DNA from: RPQJ01 sp963793675
GTDB taxonomy: Bacteria > Pseudomonadota > Gammaproteobacteria > Steroidobacterales > Steroidobacteraceae
Length of the DNA stretch: 64,000 bases
Reading direction: 5' to 3'
Assembly (NCBI GenBank): GCA_963793675.1
Contig: CAWCBA010000001.1
Location: forward strand, 1-64,000
Position numbers and translations under genes: made by a program. Positions 1 through 9,731 of the stretch are shown here, piece by piece. The notes under the pieces are model-generated. The model saw only the letters and a list, made by a program, of their open reading frames with translations. It did no database searches and was not told the origin of the DNA. How positions within the stretch are numbered: position 1 is the first letter of the stretch; each line of letters opens with the position of its first letter.

Positions 1-8
1 CCGACGGC

Positions 9-1166
9 TCAACCGAAGTTGATCTTCGCCTCGAGGTTGGTGCGCGAGTCGGCGTTCGAAATCGCCTCCTCGAGCGTTACCTTGCCTTGCTTGTAGAGTT
101 CGTACAGCGCGATATCGAAGCTCTGCACGCCCTTCTCGCTGCTGCGGACCAGCGATTCCTTGACGCCGATGACGTCGCCCTTCTTGATCAGCTCCTGCAC
201 GTGCGGGGTGTTGAGGAGCACCTCCAGGGCAGCGCAGCGCGTGCCGTCCTTGCCCATGACCAGACGCTGCGAAAGGATCGCCTTCAGGTACTGCGACAGG
301 TCGAGGAAGATCTGCGAGTGCTGGTCGCGCGGGAACATGTTGATGATGCGGTCGAGCGTCTCGGCCGCGTTGTTCGCATGCAGCGTCGCGAGGCACAGGT
401 GGCCCGTGCCGGCGAACGTCAGCGCGTATTCCATCGACTCGCGGTCGCGGATCTCGCCGATCAGGATCACGTCCGGGGCGGCGCGCATGGCGCTGCGCAG
501 CGCGCGATGGAACGACTTCGTGTCGAGCCCCACCTCGCGCTGGTTGACGATCGACTTCTTGTTCCGGTGCAGGAACTCGATCGGGTCCTCAACCGTCAGG
601 ATGTGGTCGGACGAGGTCTCGTTGCGGAAATTGAGCATGGCCGCGAGCGAGGTCGACTTGCCCGAGCCCGTGGCGCCCACCATGAGCACCAGCCCGCGCT
701 TGATCATGACCAGGTCCTTCATGATCATCGGCAGGCCGAGTTCTTCGAGCGTAGGCATGTCGGCGGTGATATAGCGCAGCACCATTGCGGGGTTGCCGCG
801 CTGGTGGAAGACCGCGATGCGGAAGCGCCCGAGGCCCGGCTCGGAGATCGCGAAATCGATCTCCAGTTCCTGCTGGAAGTAATCGATCTGTTCCTGGTTC
901 ATCAGGCCGAAGGCAGCCTGGCGCACCTGGTCGGCCGTCAGCACCTGCTTGTTGACCGGGACGATCCTGCCCTCGATCTTGATCTTGATCGGGGCGTTCG
1001 AACTGAAGAACAGGTCGGATGCCTTCTTCTCGACCATCAGCTTGAACAGCGGCCTGGTGTTCAGCACGAAGCTGCGGGCCGTGTCGACGCCCACCAGACC
1101 GCCTTCGTCCAGCATCCGCTCCGGCGGAGCGGCCGCCTCGAGCTCGGGGGTTTCAGCCGCCATCAT
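9..1166 (-). CDS. Type IV pilus retraction ATPase, PilU-like paralogue
   Basis: This 385-residue PilT/VirB11-family hexameric ATPase would drive disassembly of type IV pilus filaments at the inner membrane. Walker A GATGSGKST lies at about residues 164-172, the Asp box TVEDPIE near 191-197, Walker B DVILIGEIRD near 232-241 and the His box with TLHANN near 261-266. The N-terminus is about 35 residues longer than in PilT. The start overlaps the stop of the upstream pilU by 4 bp (ATGA), so the two are translationally coupled. It resembles PilU more than PilT, since it lacks the AIRNLIREGK segment typical of PilT. It is a second PilU-like copy, and its exact role (accessory or specialised retraction motor) is inferred. 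Confidence 0.9.
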   Translation of the reverse strand: MMAAETPELEAAAPPERMLDEGGLVGVDTARSFVLNTRPLFKLMVEKKASDLFFSSNAPIKIKIEGRIVPVNKQVLTADQVRQAAFGLMNQEQIDYFQQELEIDFAISEPGLGRFRIAVFHQRGNPAMVLRYITADMPTLEELGLPMIMKDLVMIKRGLVLMVGATGSGKSTSLAAMLNFRNETSSDHILTVEDPIEFLHRNKKSIVNQREVGLDTKSFHRALRSAMRAAPDVILIGEIRDRESMEYALTFAGTGHLCLATLHANNAAETLDRIINMFPRDQHSQIFLDLSQYLKAILSQRLVMGKDGTRCAALEVLLNTPHVQELIKKGDVIGVKESLVRSSEKGVQSFDIALYELYKQGKVTLEEAISNADSRTNLEAKINFG

Positions 1167-2308
1167 TCCTCTTCCTCGAGAATCTTGAGCGCGCCGCTCT
1201 CCTCGAGGTGGGCCGACTTTTCGCGCTTGCTCTCGAGCTTGATGCGCAGCCGGATCTCGTTCTTCGAGTCGGCGTTGCGCAGCGCCTCTTCATAGGAAAT
1301 GATCCCGGACTCGAACAGCTCGAACAGCGCCTGGTCGAAGGTCTTCATGCCGAGCCGGTTCGACTTGGCCATGATCTCCTTGATGGCGCTGACTTCGCCG
1401 CGGAAGATCAGGTCGGCGATCAAGGGCGTGTTCAGCATCACTTCCATCGCGGCGATGCGCCCCTTGCCCGCCTCGCGCGGGATCAGGCGCTGCGCGATCA
1501 TGGCCCGGATGTTCAGCGAAAGGTCCATCAGCAACTGCTCACGCCGGTCCTCCGGGAAGAAGTTGATGATGCGGTCCATCGCCTGGTTGGCGCTGTTGGC
1601 GTGCAGAGTCGCGAGCACCAGGTGGCCGGTCTCGGCGAACTGGATGCCGTATTCCATCGTCTCGCGGTCGCGGATTTCACCGATCAGGATCACGTCGGGC
1701 GCCTGGCGCAGCGTGTTCTTGAGCGCCATGTGCCAGCTGTCGGTGTCGACGCCCACCTCGCGCTGCGTCACGACGCAGTTGCGGTGGGTGTGGACGTACT
1801 CGATCGGGTCCTCGATGGTGATGATGTGGCCGCGGGTCTTCTCGTTGCGGTAATCGAGCATGGCGGCGAGCGAGGTCGACTTGCCCGAGCCGGTCGCGCC
1901 GACGAGGATGCACAGGCCACGCTTCGACAGCACGATTTCCTTGAGGATCGGCGGCAGTTCCAGCTCGTCGACCGTCGGCACCTTGATATTGATGGTACGC
2001 AGCACCGCGCCCGTGAGCCCCATCTGCACGAAGGCGCTGACGCGGAAGCGGCCGATGCCGGGCGGCGCAATCGCGAAATTGCATTCGCGCGTCGCGTCGA
2101 ATTCCTTGGTCTGGCGATCGTTCATGATCGCGCGCACGAGCAGCTGCGCCTGCTCGGGAGTCAGCGGCTGGTTGGTCTGCGGCTTGATCTCGCCGTCGAC
2201 CTTGATCGCCGGCGGGAAGCCGGCGGTGATGAAGAGGTCGGAACCGTTGCGCTCGACCATTCGGCGCAGCAGGTCCTGCATGAGCTTGATGCCGGTATCG
2301 CGATCCAT
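1163..2308 (-). CDS. pilU: Type IV pilus retraction ATPase PilU
   Basis: This 381-residue protein is a PilT-dependent retraction ATPase. Walker A GATGSGKST is at about residues 137-145, followed by the Asp box TIEDPIEYVH, Walker B DVILIGEIRD and the His box TLHANSANQ. The C-terminus is acidic, ending in a run of Glu. The length matches PilU (about 380). It lies 72 bp downstream of pilT on the same strand and overlaps the second pilU-like gene by 4 bp, giving a pilT-pilU-pilU-like operon. PilU normally supports PilT-driven retraction and does not act alone; that role is family knowledge. Confidence 0.92.
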   Translation of the reverse strand: MDRDTGIKLMQDLLRRMVERNGSDLFITAGFPPAIKVDGEIKPQTNQPLTPEQAQLLVRAIMNDRQTKEFDATRECNFAIAPPGIGRFRVSAFVQMGLTGAVLRTINIKVPTVDELELPPILKEIVLSKRGLCILVGATGSGKSTSLAAMLDYRNEKTRGHIITIEDPIEYVHTHRNCVVTQREVGVDTDSWHMALKNTLRQAPDVILIGEIRDRETMEYGIQFAETGHLVLATLHANSANQAMDRIINFFPEDRREQLLMDLSLNIRAMIAQRLIPREAGKGRIAAMEVMLNTPLIADLIFRGEVSAIKEIMAKSNRLGMKTFDQALFELFESGIISYEEALRNADSKNEIRLRIKLESKREKSAHLEESGALKILEEEE

Positions 2309-2380
2309 GGTTTTTCCTCAGGCGCCGGTAGTGCCGCGGTCGCCTGCGCCCCCGGGCGCCGGCGCCGTGACGGCCGTCGT

Positions 2381-3421
<1,041 letters not shown>

Positions 3422-3512
3422 CGTGTCGGCTCCCTCTTGCCTGCTAGCCGAATCCGGAAACGGACGGGTCTTGCGGGCCGGCAAAGTATAGAACAGCACC
3501 TCGGACCCCAAT

Positions 3513-4214
3513 ATGTTAACCGCTCCGCAGTTCTTGCCCGCGGCACTGCAATCGGTGCGTTCGCGCATCGTCCGGGCTGCCGAACGAGCGGGGCGGGACC
3601 CGGGTTCGGTACGCCTGCTGGCGGTCAGCAAGCAGCAGCCGGCGGCGCTGGTACGGGCCGCGGCGGCGGCGGGACAAGCCGAATTCGGCGAGAATTACGT
3701 CCAGGAAGGGATCGACAAGGTCACGGCGCTCGCCGACGTGCCGGGTCTCGCCTGGCATTTCATCGGGCAGCTGCAGGGCAACAAGACCCGCGAAGTCGCC
3801 GAGCACTTCGACTGGGTGCACACCGTGGACCGGGAGCGGATCGCCTCGCGCCTGAGCGCCCAGCGACGGCACGATGCGGCTCCGCTGCAGGTGCTGCTGC
3901 AGGTCAGGCTGGCCGACGAACCCGGGAAAGGCGGGGTCACTCCGGCCGCAGCACCAGCCCTTGCGGCGGCGGTCGCCGCCCTGCCCCGGCTGAGGTTGCG
4001 GGGACTGATGTGCATCCCGCCGCCGGCGGCGGACCCGCAGGCCCAGCGGCAGCCGTTCCGACAGCTGCGTGAACTGATGGAGTCACTCAACGCAGCCGGC
4101 CACTCCCTCGATACCCTGTCGATGGGCATGAGCGATGACCTCGAAGCCGCCGTGCTCGAAGGCGCGACAATCGTGCGCGTCGGCACTGCCATCTTCGGAC
4201 GCCGCCCAGGCTGA
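3513..4214 (+). CDS. yggS: YggS-family pyridoxal phosphate homeostasis protein
   Basis: This 233-residue protein is a PLP-binding, alanine-racemase-fold protein that buffers free pyridoxal 5'-phosphate. The PLP lysine is in LAVSKQQP at about residue 40. The family motifs FGENYVQEG, WHFIGQLQGNK and GMSDDLEAAV, and the C-terminal RVGTAIFG, are all present. Length is normal. It is divergent from pilT and followed 25 bp later by proC, the conserved pilT/yggS-proC-yggT order. No catalytic activity is known for the family; the role is cofactor homeostasis. Confidence 0.93.
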   Translation: MLTAPQFLPAALQSVRSRIVRAAERAGRDPGSVRLLAVSKQQPAALVRAAAAAGQAEFGENYVQEGIDKVTALADVPGLAWHFIGQLQGNKTREVAEHFDWVHTVDRERIASRLSAQRRHDAAPLQVLLQVRLADEPGKGGVTPAAAPALAAAVAALPRLRLRGLMCIPPPAADPQAQRQPFRQLRELMESLNAAGHSLDTLSMGMSDDLEAAVLEGATIVRVGTAIFGRRPG

Positions 4215-4239
4215 TCGCGGCGCCAGGAGCAAACACAGC

Positions 4240-5064
4240 ATGACAAACCGGATCGCTTTCGTGGGTGGCGGCAACATGGCGACGGGCCTGATCGGAGGCC
4301 TCATCGCGCGCGGCTTGCCGCCCTCCTCGATCGTGGTGGCCGATCCGGAGGCCGCGCAGCGCTCGCGCCTCGAACACGATTACGGCGTCACGACGGTGGC
4401 CGACGCACCATCGGCCGTCGTCGGTGCCCGCACCGTGGTGCTCGCCGTGAAGCCACAGCAGATGGCGCAGGTCGCCGGCTCGATCGCGGGCCAGGTGAGA
4501 GCCTCCGGCGCGCTGGTCATTTCAGTGGCCGCCGGCATCCGGTTGCTGGACATCGCGCGCTGGCTGGGCCCGGGCGTGCCGCTGATCCGCACGATGCCGA
4601 ATCGACCGGCGCTGATCGGCGCAGGCATCACGGCGCTGTATGCCATGCCCGGAGTCGACGCGGCCTCACGCCAGGCGGCCGAGACGATCATGGCCGCCTG
4701 CGGCCCGACGGTCTGGGTCCCCGACGAAGCGCAGCTCGACGTCGTCACCGCCGTGTCCGGCAGCGGCCCGGCGTATTTCTTCCTGTTGATCGAATGCCTC
4801 GAGACAGCCGGCATCCAGCTTGGACTCGATCCGGTGACGGCGCGCAAACTCGCGGTCGAGACGGCACGTGGCTCGGGGCGCATGGCGGCCGAAGCCGTCG
4901 AGCCACCGACCGAATTGCGCGCGCAGGTGACGTCGAAGGGCGGCACGACGGCGGCCGCGCTTGAGGTGCTCGAAGCTGCCGGCGTGCGTGGTATTTTTGC
5001 AGCGGCCGTGGCGGCCGGCGCGCGCCGGTCTGCTGAACTCGCGCAGGAATTCGGCACGCTCTGA
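4240..5064 (+). CDS. proC: Pyrroline-5-carboxylate reductase
   Basis: ProC catalyses the last step of proline synthesis, NAD(P)H reduction of 1-pyrroline-5-carboxylate, in the cytoplasm. The 274-residue product starts with a Rossmann motif (FVGGGNMATGL) and carries the C-terminal family signature with SGSGPAYFF followed by TSKGGTT near the end. The frame is open from 4135, but the ATG at 4240 gives the expected MTNRIAFVGGG start and a family-normal length, with GGAG about 12 bases upstream. It sits between yggS and yggT. Confidence 0.95.
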   Translation: MTNRIAFVGGGNMATGLIGGLIARGLPPSSIVVADPEAAQRSRLEHDYGVTTVADAPSAVVGARTVVLAVKPQQMAQVAGSIAGQVRASGALVISVAAGIRLLDIARWLGPGVPLIRTMPNRPALIGAGITALYAMPGVDAASRQAAETIMAACGPTVWVPDEAQLDVVTAVSGSGPAYFFLLIECLETAGIQLGLDPVTARKLAVETARGSGRMAAEAVEPPTELRAQVTSKGGTTAAALEVLEAAGVRGIFAAAVAAGARRSAELAQEFGTL

Positions 5065-5088
5065 TACCCACCCAAACCGGAACCTTAC

Positions 5089-5613
5089 ATGCAGGCCCTG
5101 CTTTTCATTCTCGATGCGCTGTTCACGCTGCTCGTGATCGCGTTCCTGCTGCGTGTGCTGATGCCGCTCGTGCGCGCCGATTTCCGCAACCCGTTCGGCG
5201 ACGCGGTCCTGAAGGTCACGAACCCGCTGGTGCTGCCACTGCGCAAGTTCCTGCCGCCCGGCAAGCGTGTCGATCCTTCGACGCTGGTGGCGCTGCTGAT
5301 CGTGCAGTTTGCGGGCACGGCGCTGCTGCGCGCCGTGGCGGGAGGTGGCTTCCAGCTGGAATCGATCCTGCTGAACGGGCTCTACGACCTGCTGCACAGG
5401 GTGCTGCAGTTCTATTTCTTCGCCGTGCTGCTGTATGCGTTGCTCAGCTGGTTCGCCGGGGCCGCCTACAGTCCGGCCGCGCAGATCCTGAGCAGGCTGG
5501 TGGAGCCGCTGCTCACGCCGATTCGGCGCGTCGTCCCGCCGCTTGGCGGGCTCGACCTGTCGGCGCTCTTCCTCCTGATCGCGCTGCAGGCGCTGCAGAT
5601 CCTGCTGCGATGA
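5089..5613 (+). CDS. yggT: YggT family membrane protein
   Basis: This 174-residue inner-membrane protein has two YGGT repeats, each a pair of hydrophobic segments separated by a short basic loop. The first repeat contains the segment around FNPFGDAV-like FRNPFGDAVLKVTNPLVLP, and the second contains YSPAAQILSRLVEPLLTPIR. The family is conserved next to proC and has been linked to osmotic or turgor phenotypes in some bacteria, but its function is not settled. It starts 24 bp after proC and is probably co-transcribed. Confidence 0.9.
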   Translation: MQALLFILDALFTLLVIAFLLRVLMPLVRADFRNPFGDAVLKVTNPLVLPLRKFLPPGKRVDPSTLVALLIVQFAGTALLRAVAGGGFQLESILLNGLYDLLHRVLQFYFFAVLLYALLSWFAGAAYSPAAQILSRLVEPLLTPIRRVVPPLGGLDLSALFLLIALQALQILLR

Positions 5614-5644
5614 GCGAGGCGGCGGCTCGTCCCCGCCGGGTGGC

Positions 5645-5953
5645 GTGACCGAACCACTGCGCCGCGACGGGACCGACTGGGTGCTCGACGTTCGCGTCCA
5701 GCCGCGAGCGTCGCGCACGGAATTCGCGGGTCGCTTCGGCGACCGCCTCAAGGTCCGGCTCAATGCGCCTCCCGTCGATGGCCGTGCGAATACGGCGTTG
5801 CTCGCCTTCATTGCCGCAGCATGCGGACTGCCGAAGTCCCGTGTGTCGCTGGAGAGCGGTCAAACCGGCCGCGACAAGCGCGTGCGACTGCACGACGTGG
5901 AGCAGGTTCCTGCCGCACTGCAAAGCGTCCTGTCGGCCGCACGAGCTGGCTGA
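5645..5953 (+). CDS. yggU: DUF167 (YggU-type) small protein
   Basis: This is a 102-residue DUF167 protein of unknown function, recognisable from VQPRASRTEFAG, RLKVRLNAPPVDGRAN and VSLESGQTGRDKRV. The start is a GTG at 5645, 31 bp after yggT. The yggT-yggU neighbourhood is conserved in gammaproteobacteria. Nothing in the sequence suggests a catalytic site. Confidence 0.86.
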   Translation: MTEPLRRDGTDWVLDVRVQPRASRTEFAGRFGDRLKVRLNAPPVDGRANTALLAFIAAACGLPKSRVSLESGQTGRDKRVRLHDVEQVPAALQSVLSAARAG

Positions 5954-6093
5954 CGGGTCATTCGCGGAAGACGGCCGGCATGCTGCCGGCGCGGTTACGC
6001 TCACGACGAAACCGGCGTTATAGTCAGCCGTGCTCGACTGTGTCGAGCAGGTACCCTGTGCCACCCTCGCGCGAAGTTCGGGAGGATCCTGCA

Positions 6094-6621
6094 ATGTCCA
6101 CTCCAGACGCCGGGAATCAAAGCTCTTTTTCATCGCATTGCCGTCGCGCGGCGACCGTGCTGCTGGCGGCCGCCGGCCTGCTGCTGGTAGCGGGTTGCGG
6201 TGCGGACGTCGACCGGCAACCGCAGACCGCGCGCCAGACGGAAGACACGCAGAAGGATTTCGACGACCTCGAAGTCCACTACAACGCGATCCGGACGGAC
6301 CAGCTCACGCCGGAAGTGGCTCGCGCCTATGGCATCGAACGCAGCCCGAACCGAGTGCTGCTGAACGTCGCGATGCTCACCAAGACGCCGGGTGGCGCGG
6401 CCAAACCCGCCGATGGCGCGGTGTCGGCCACCGCGCACAATCTCAACGGGCAGCTGAAGAGCCTCACGATGCGGCGCGTGCAGGAAGGGCAAGCCGTGTA
6501 TTTCATCGGCGAGGTCGGCATCAGCGGCGACGAGATCCTGGTGTTCAACATCGACGTCGAGCCGGTCACCGGCGGTGGACGGCGCTCGGTGCAGTTCAAG
6601 CGTGAATTCTTCGGCGACTGA
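6094..6621 (+). CDS. DUF4426 lipoprotein
   Basis: This 175-residue protein is predicted to be a lipid-anchored periplasmic protein. It has a basic N-terminus, a hydrophobic stretch and a lipobox LVAGC with the acylated Cys at residue 35. The mature part resembles DUF4426 (YNAIRTDQLTPEVARAYGIE, then a beta-rich C-terminal half ending FKREFFGD), a family commonly encoded next to the proC-yggT-metX/W region. The ATG at 6094 is chosen because GGAGGA lies 7 bases upstream; the open frame itself runs further back. Function is unknown. Confidence 0.85.
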   Translation: MSTPDAGNQSSFSSHCRRAATVLLAAAGLLLVAGCGADVDRQPQTARQTEDTQKDFDDLEVHYNAIRTDQLTPEVARAYGIERSPNRVLLNVAMLTKTPGGAAKPADGAVSATAHNLNGQLKSLTMRRVQEGQAVYFIGEVGISGDEILVFNIDVEPVTGGGRRSVQFKREFFGD

Positions 6622-6666
6622 TTCGCCGCAGTACTAAAAAAATCGGGAAAAAACGGTTTCGACGTA

Positions 6667-6694
6667 TTAACAAGCCTAGTTTTCATGGTATTTT
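6667..6694 (+). promoter_or_regulatory. Predicted sigma-70 promoter of the HU-like gene
   Basis: TTAACA at 6667-6672 and TATTTT at 6689-6694 are separated by 16 bp, and a TGG just upstream of the -10 forms an extended -10. The segment is markedly AT-rich in an otherwise GC-rich window. The predicted start near 6701 leaves a leader of about 55 nt carrying a clear GGAG before the ATG at 6757. Confidence 0.55.
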
Positions 6695-6756
6695 TCGCGT
6701 GCTGACAGACTAACCACGGGCCAGCGGCCCGCAGCACAACTAGGAGATACATCAAG

Positions 6757-7071
6757 ATGGCAGCCAAGAAGAGCTCTGCTCCGACCAAGTCCGACATCCT
6801 CGCGCACGTCTCGAAGGACACGGGCCTGTCGAAGAAGCAGGTGAGCTCGGTTTTCGAATCGCTCAACACCGTGATCAAGAAAAGCCTGAAGAGCCACGGC
6901 ATCTTCACGCTTCCGGGTCTCGCCAAGATGAAGGTCGTCAAGAAGCCCGCCACCAAGGCGCGCGAAGGCGTGAACCCCTTCACCGGCGAAAAGATGGTCT
7001 TCAAGGCCAAGCCGGCCAGCAAGAAGGTCCGCGTGATGCCGCTCAAGAACCTCAAGGGGTTCGTGAACTGA
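6757..7071 (+). CDS. HU/IHF-family DNA-binding protein
   Basis: A 104-residue basic histone-like protein. The N-terminal part (SDILAHVSKDTGLSKKQVSS) matches the HU helical dimerisation region. The beta-arm region contains the conserved NPFTGEKMVFKAKPA, followed by a basic C-terminus. It is slightly longer than canonical HU (90) because of N- and C-terminal Lys-rich extensions, so it probably belongs to the HU-like subgroup rather than being the main HupB. It stands alone between a predicted promoter and a strong intrinsic terminator, which fits an abundant monocistronic transcript. Confidence 0.9.
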   Translation: MAAKKSSAPTKSDILAHVSKDTGLSKKQVSSVFESLNTVIKKSLKSHGIFTLPGLAKMKVVKKPATKAREGVNPFTGEKMVFKAKPASKKVRVMPLKNLKGFVN

Positions 7072-7105
7072 GCTCGAGCTGACCACAGCGATTTTGCGCT
7101 GATGA

Positions 7106-7138
7106 CGCCGGAGTGCCCACGCACTCCGGCGTTTTTTT
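7106..7138 (+). terminator. Intrinsic terminator after the HU-like gene
   Basis: A perfect 11-bp stem (7106-7116 with 7121-7131) with a four-base loop is followed directly by seven T residues (7132-7138), 35 bp after the HU-like stop codon. It would also separate this unit from the convergent hydrolase gene. Confidence 0.92.
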
Positions 7139-7162
7139 GGGTTGCGCGGCGCAGCGATATTT

Positions 7163-7837
7163 TCAGGCTTGGCGCAGGAAGGCGAGGATGCCCGAGCGCA
7201 GCTCGCCGAGCTTGCCGTGGAAGAAGTGCTCGGCACCCGCGATCACCGTCAACTCAGGTTCGGGCGCAAAGCTGCGCGCCCACGAACGCACGGCCTCGAG
7301 GTCGATGAGCTCGTCCCGGTCGCCCTGCACGATCAGCCAGGGACAGTCCGGGCGAGGCACCGGTTCGGTGATGATGCGGCCGACCGGCGGTGCGATCGTC
7401 ACGAGCTTCTCCGGCCGTGCACCGCGTGACGCCGCCTGCAGAGCGGTCGCCGCACCGAACGAGAATCCACCGAGCCACAGCGCGTCGCAGTCGAAGTGCC
7501 GGCGCGTCCAGTCGATCACGGCGAGCGCGTCCGCGAGTTCACCGACGCCACGGTCGTGCCGGCCTTCGCTGGCACCCACGCCACGGAAATTGAAACGCAC
7601 CGTCGCCGCCCCCGCCTCCTGCATGGCCCGGGCAGCGGTGTGCACGACCTTGTTCTGCATCGTGCCGCCGAAGAGCGGATGCGGGTGGCAGACGACCCCG
7701 ATGACCCGGCGGGTCGCCCCGGTTGGCAGCGGATCCTCGACGCGCGCCTCGATGGCCCCGGCTGGACCGGCAATCTGGACGGCCTGCGGCACGGGCGGGC
7801 GAAACGGTTCAGCGGTGTCGGTCGAACCTGCGGACAA
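7163..7837 (-). CDS. Alpha/beta hydrolase
   Basis: A 224-residue cytoplasmic alpha/beta-hydrolase with no signal peptide. The start resembles the dienelactone hydrolase-like group with GVVCHPHPLFGGTMQNKVV. The nucleophile elbow is GGFSFG (Ser126), the acid is in VQGDRDE (about 173-175) and the base His is in GAEHFFHG (about 204-207). Length and motifs match a widespread family of predicted esterases or CocE-like small hydrolases with unknown substrate. It is convergent with the HU-like gene. Confidence 0.86.
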   Translation of the reverse strand: MSAGSTDTAEPFRPPVPQAVQIAGPAGAIEARVEDPLPTGATRRVIGVVCHPHPLFGGTMQNKVVHTAARAMQEAGAATVRFNFRGVGASEGRHDRGVGELADALAVIDWTRRHFDCDALWLGGFSFGAATALQAASRGARPEKLVTIAPPVGRIITEPVPRPDCPWLIVQGDRDELIDLEAVRSWARSFAPEPELTVIAGAEHFFHGKLGELRSGILAFLRQA

Positions 7838-7945
7838 TGGCGGCTTCCCGGCGCTGGATCACGGGCTGCAGTGTGCCAGAAGGCTGCCGGTCCGCCGCCG
7901 GGCCATGGCAGAATCGGACGCAGGCAAGCCAAGGAGTGACCCGCA

Positions 7946-8572
7946 GTGCACCTGTTGTCATCGAACTTCGTACACGGCCAGCGGATCCCCGAAGAGTTCG
8001 CATTCTGCGCGCCCGATCCGGCGCAGCACGTCCGCATGAGCGGCAACCGCAATCCGCACTTGCGCTGGACCGGCGTGCCCTCGACGGCTAGATCACTGGT
8101 TCTGCTGTGCGTCGACGTCGACGTGCCGACGCGCGCCGACGACGTGAACAAAGAGGGTCGCATCGTGCCCGCCGACCTGCCACGGACCAATTTCTGGCAC
8201 TGGACGCTGGTCGACATTCCACCGTCGGTCAGCGAAATACCGGCCGGTTTCGCCTGTGACGGCGTGACTGCCCGCGGCAAACGCGAGCCACGCGGCCCAA
8301 CGGGATCACGCCAGGGACTGAACGACTACACGCTCTGGTTTGCGGGCGACAAGGACATGGCAGGCCAGTACTTCGGCTACGACGGTCCCTGCCCGCCGTG
8401 GAACGACACGCTGCTGCATCACTATCACTTCACGCTGTATGCGACCGACCTCGCGCGCTGCCCGGTCGAGGGCGCGTTCACCGGTCAGCAGGTGAAGGAG
8501 GCCATCGCCCGGCACGTGCTGGCCGAAGCCAGGCTTACCGGCACGTATTCGCTGAATCCCGCGGTGAAGTGA
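7946..8572 (+). CDS. YbhB/YbcL family PEBP-like protein
   Basis: A 208-residue phosphatidylethanolamine-binding-protein fold protein (Raf kinase inhibitor-like family). The ligand-site region is visible in the CVDVDVPTRAD segment, the central NFWHWTLVDIP strand, and the GLNDYTLWF / YFGYDGPCPPWND segment. The GTG at 7946 is selected because AAGGAG lies 9 bases upstream. There is no signal peptide. The bacterial family has no established reaction. Confidence 0.9.
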   Translation: MHLLSSNFVHGQRIPEEFAFCAPDPAQHVRMSGNRNPHLRWTGVPSTARSLVLLCVDVDVPTRADDVNKEGRIVPADLPRTNFWHWTLVDIPPSVSEIPAGFACDGVTARGKREPRGPTGSRQGLNDYTLWFAGDKDMAGQYFGYDGPCPPWNDTLLHHYHFTLYATDLARCPVEGAFTGQQVKEAIARHVLAEARLTGTYSLNPAVK

Positions 8573-8641
8573 CGCGGTCGCCATTTGCCCGCTCCCGCGC
8601 GCGCTGTCGAATGCGGCGCCCTTACTCTCTGGACGCGCGGG

Positions 8642-9046
8642 TCAGTCCTTCTTCTTGAATTCGAGTGCAGCCGAGTTGACGCAGTAGCGCAGCCCCGTAG
8701 GTTGCGGGCCATCCTCGAACACGTGGCCGAGGTGCGCGCCGCAATTCGCGCAGGTGACCTCGGTCCGCACCATGCCGTGGCTGACGTCTCGGTGCGTCAC
8801 GACGCGGTCACCCGCGAGCGGCAGCCAGAACGACGGCCAGCCGGAGCCAGAGTCATACTTCGTGTCCGATGCGAACAGCTCGGCATCGCACACGACGCAC
8901 GTGTACACGCCCTGGTCCTTGTTGTGCAGGTAGCGGCCGGTGAAGGCCCGTTCGGTGCCCTTGTTCTGGGTGACCTGGAACTGCTCGTCGCTCAGTCGCG
9001 CGCGCAGCTCATCCTCACCGGGTGGGCGCTTGTCGTTTTCAGTCAT
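8642..9046 (-). CDS. msrB: Peptide-methionine (R)-S-oxide reductase
   Basis: MsrB, 134 residues, reduces the R-epimer of methionine sulfoxide in proteins. The zinc site is two CxxC pairs (C50/C53 in TCVVC and C99/C102 in TCANC). The catalytic cysteine is C122 in LRYCVNSAAL, and the substrate-binding motif SGSGWPSFW is intact. The length is typical. It is followed by two small minus-strand ORFs. Confidence 0.96.
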   Translation of the reverse strand: MTENDKRPPGEDELRARLSDEQFQVTQNKGTERAFTGRYLHNKDQGVYTCVVCDAELFASDTKYDSGSGWPSFWLPLAGDRVVTHRDVSHGMVRTEVTCANCGAHLGHVFEDGPQPTGLRYCVNSAALEFKKKD

Positions 9047-9062
9047 CGGAGGGGTCCCCGCG

Positions 9063-9227
9063 TCAGGGTGCAGCGAGCAGATCCGGCGGCCCGAGCAGCA
9101 GGAGCGCGCCCAGGCCTGCGACGAACGCCACGACCAGCAGCGCGGTGATGATCACCGACGGTGCCTGCACACGGAAGACGTCCGTGAGGTCGTCCAGGTC
9201 GTCGAGCCACTTGAGCAGTCGTTCCAT
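9063..9227 (-). CDS. Small single-span membrane protein
   Basis: A predicted 54-residue protein with an acidic N-terminal helix (LLKWLDDLDDLTDVF) and one hydrophobic segment of about 24 residues, ending with GPPDLLAAP. I do not recognise a family. It lies 16 bp upstream of msrB on the same strand, which suggests co-transcription. The Shine-Dalgarno is weak, so the start is uncertain. Confidence 0.45.
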   Translation of the reverse strand: MERLLKWLDDLDDLTDVFRVQAPSVIITALLVVAFVAGLGALLLLGPPDLLAAP

Positions 9228-9331
9228 GTGATCGGGCTGGGGGACAGACTCTAATCGAAATGGCGGCGTTGCAGCGACGGCTGGAAGTCCTGCATCACCA
9301 CACGGTCCGTGCCGCGCGGTCGTGCGGGAGG

Positions 9332-9619
9332 CTACTTGCCCTTGTCGAAGGCACCGCGGGCCTTGTCGGCCCAGCTCTTGTAGCTCGCGATGCTGTAGAG
9401 GGACTTGCTGATCACGGCCTGCCGTGAAGGCGGGGCCGGTTGCCGGACCCGGTCCAGCCAGTCGTTGTAGGCGTCCCAACCGTCCGTGGCGGCACCAAAC
9501 TTGTTTGCGCCACGACGCGGCCCGACCTCGCGCGCCGTCAACGGACGCTCCGGGGGACCAGCTTTGTCGCGCGGCGGCGCGCGCGTGCCGACGGGGAGTT
9601 CCGGCTTGCGCTCAGACAT
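9332..9619 (-). CDS. Hypothetical protein, 95 aa
   Basis: An unrecognised, small soluble protein with no membrane segment. The first half is Pro/Arg-rich and probably disordered. The second half (WDAYNDWLDRVRQ, ISKSLYSIASYKSWADKARG) looks like two short amphipathic helices. The reading frame has the strong codon bias of real genes here. It could be in an operon with the small membrane protein and msrB downstream. Confidence 0.55.
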   Translation of the reverse strand: MSERKPELPVGTRAPPRDKAGPPERPLTAREVGPRRGANKFGAATDGWDAYNDWLDRVRQPAPPSRQAVISKSLYSIASYKSWADKARGAFDKGK

Positions 9620-9698
9620 TGCGGTATTTCACTGGTGCCATGATGGACGCACGGTACCGAAGCGCCCCGCCAGCGTCCGGTACTGGGTCACAGTCTGC

Positions 9699-9726
9699 CC
9701 CCTCTCCCGCTGCGGCGGAGAGAGGC
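9699..9726. repeat. Short CTCTCCCGC-type palindromic repeat
   Basis: An imperfect inverted repeat (CCTCTCCCGC with GCGGAGAGAGG, short G/C loop) lies just downstream of ppnN. The same CTCTCCCGC...GCGGGAGAG core recurs at about 32911-32940, 43018-43170 and 57358-57520, so it is a dispersed REP-like element. Confidence 0.6.
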
Positions 9727-9731
9727 AAGGA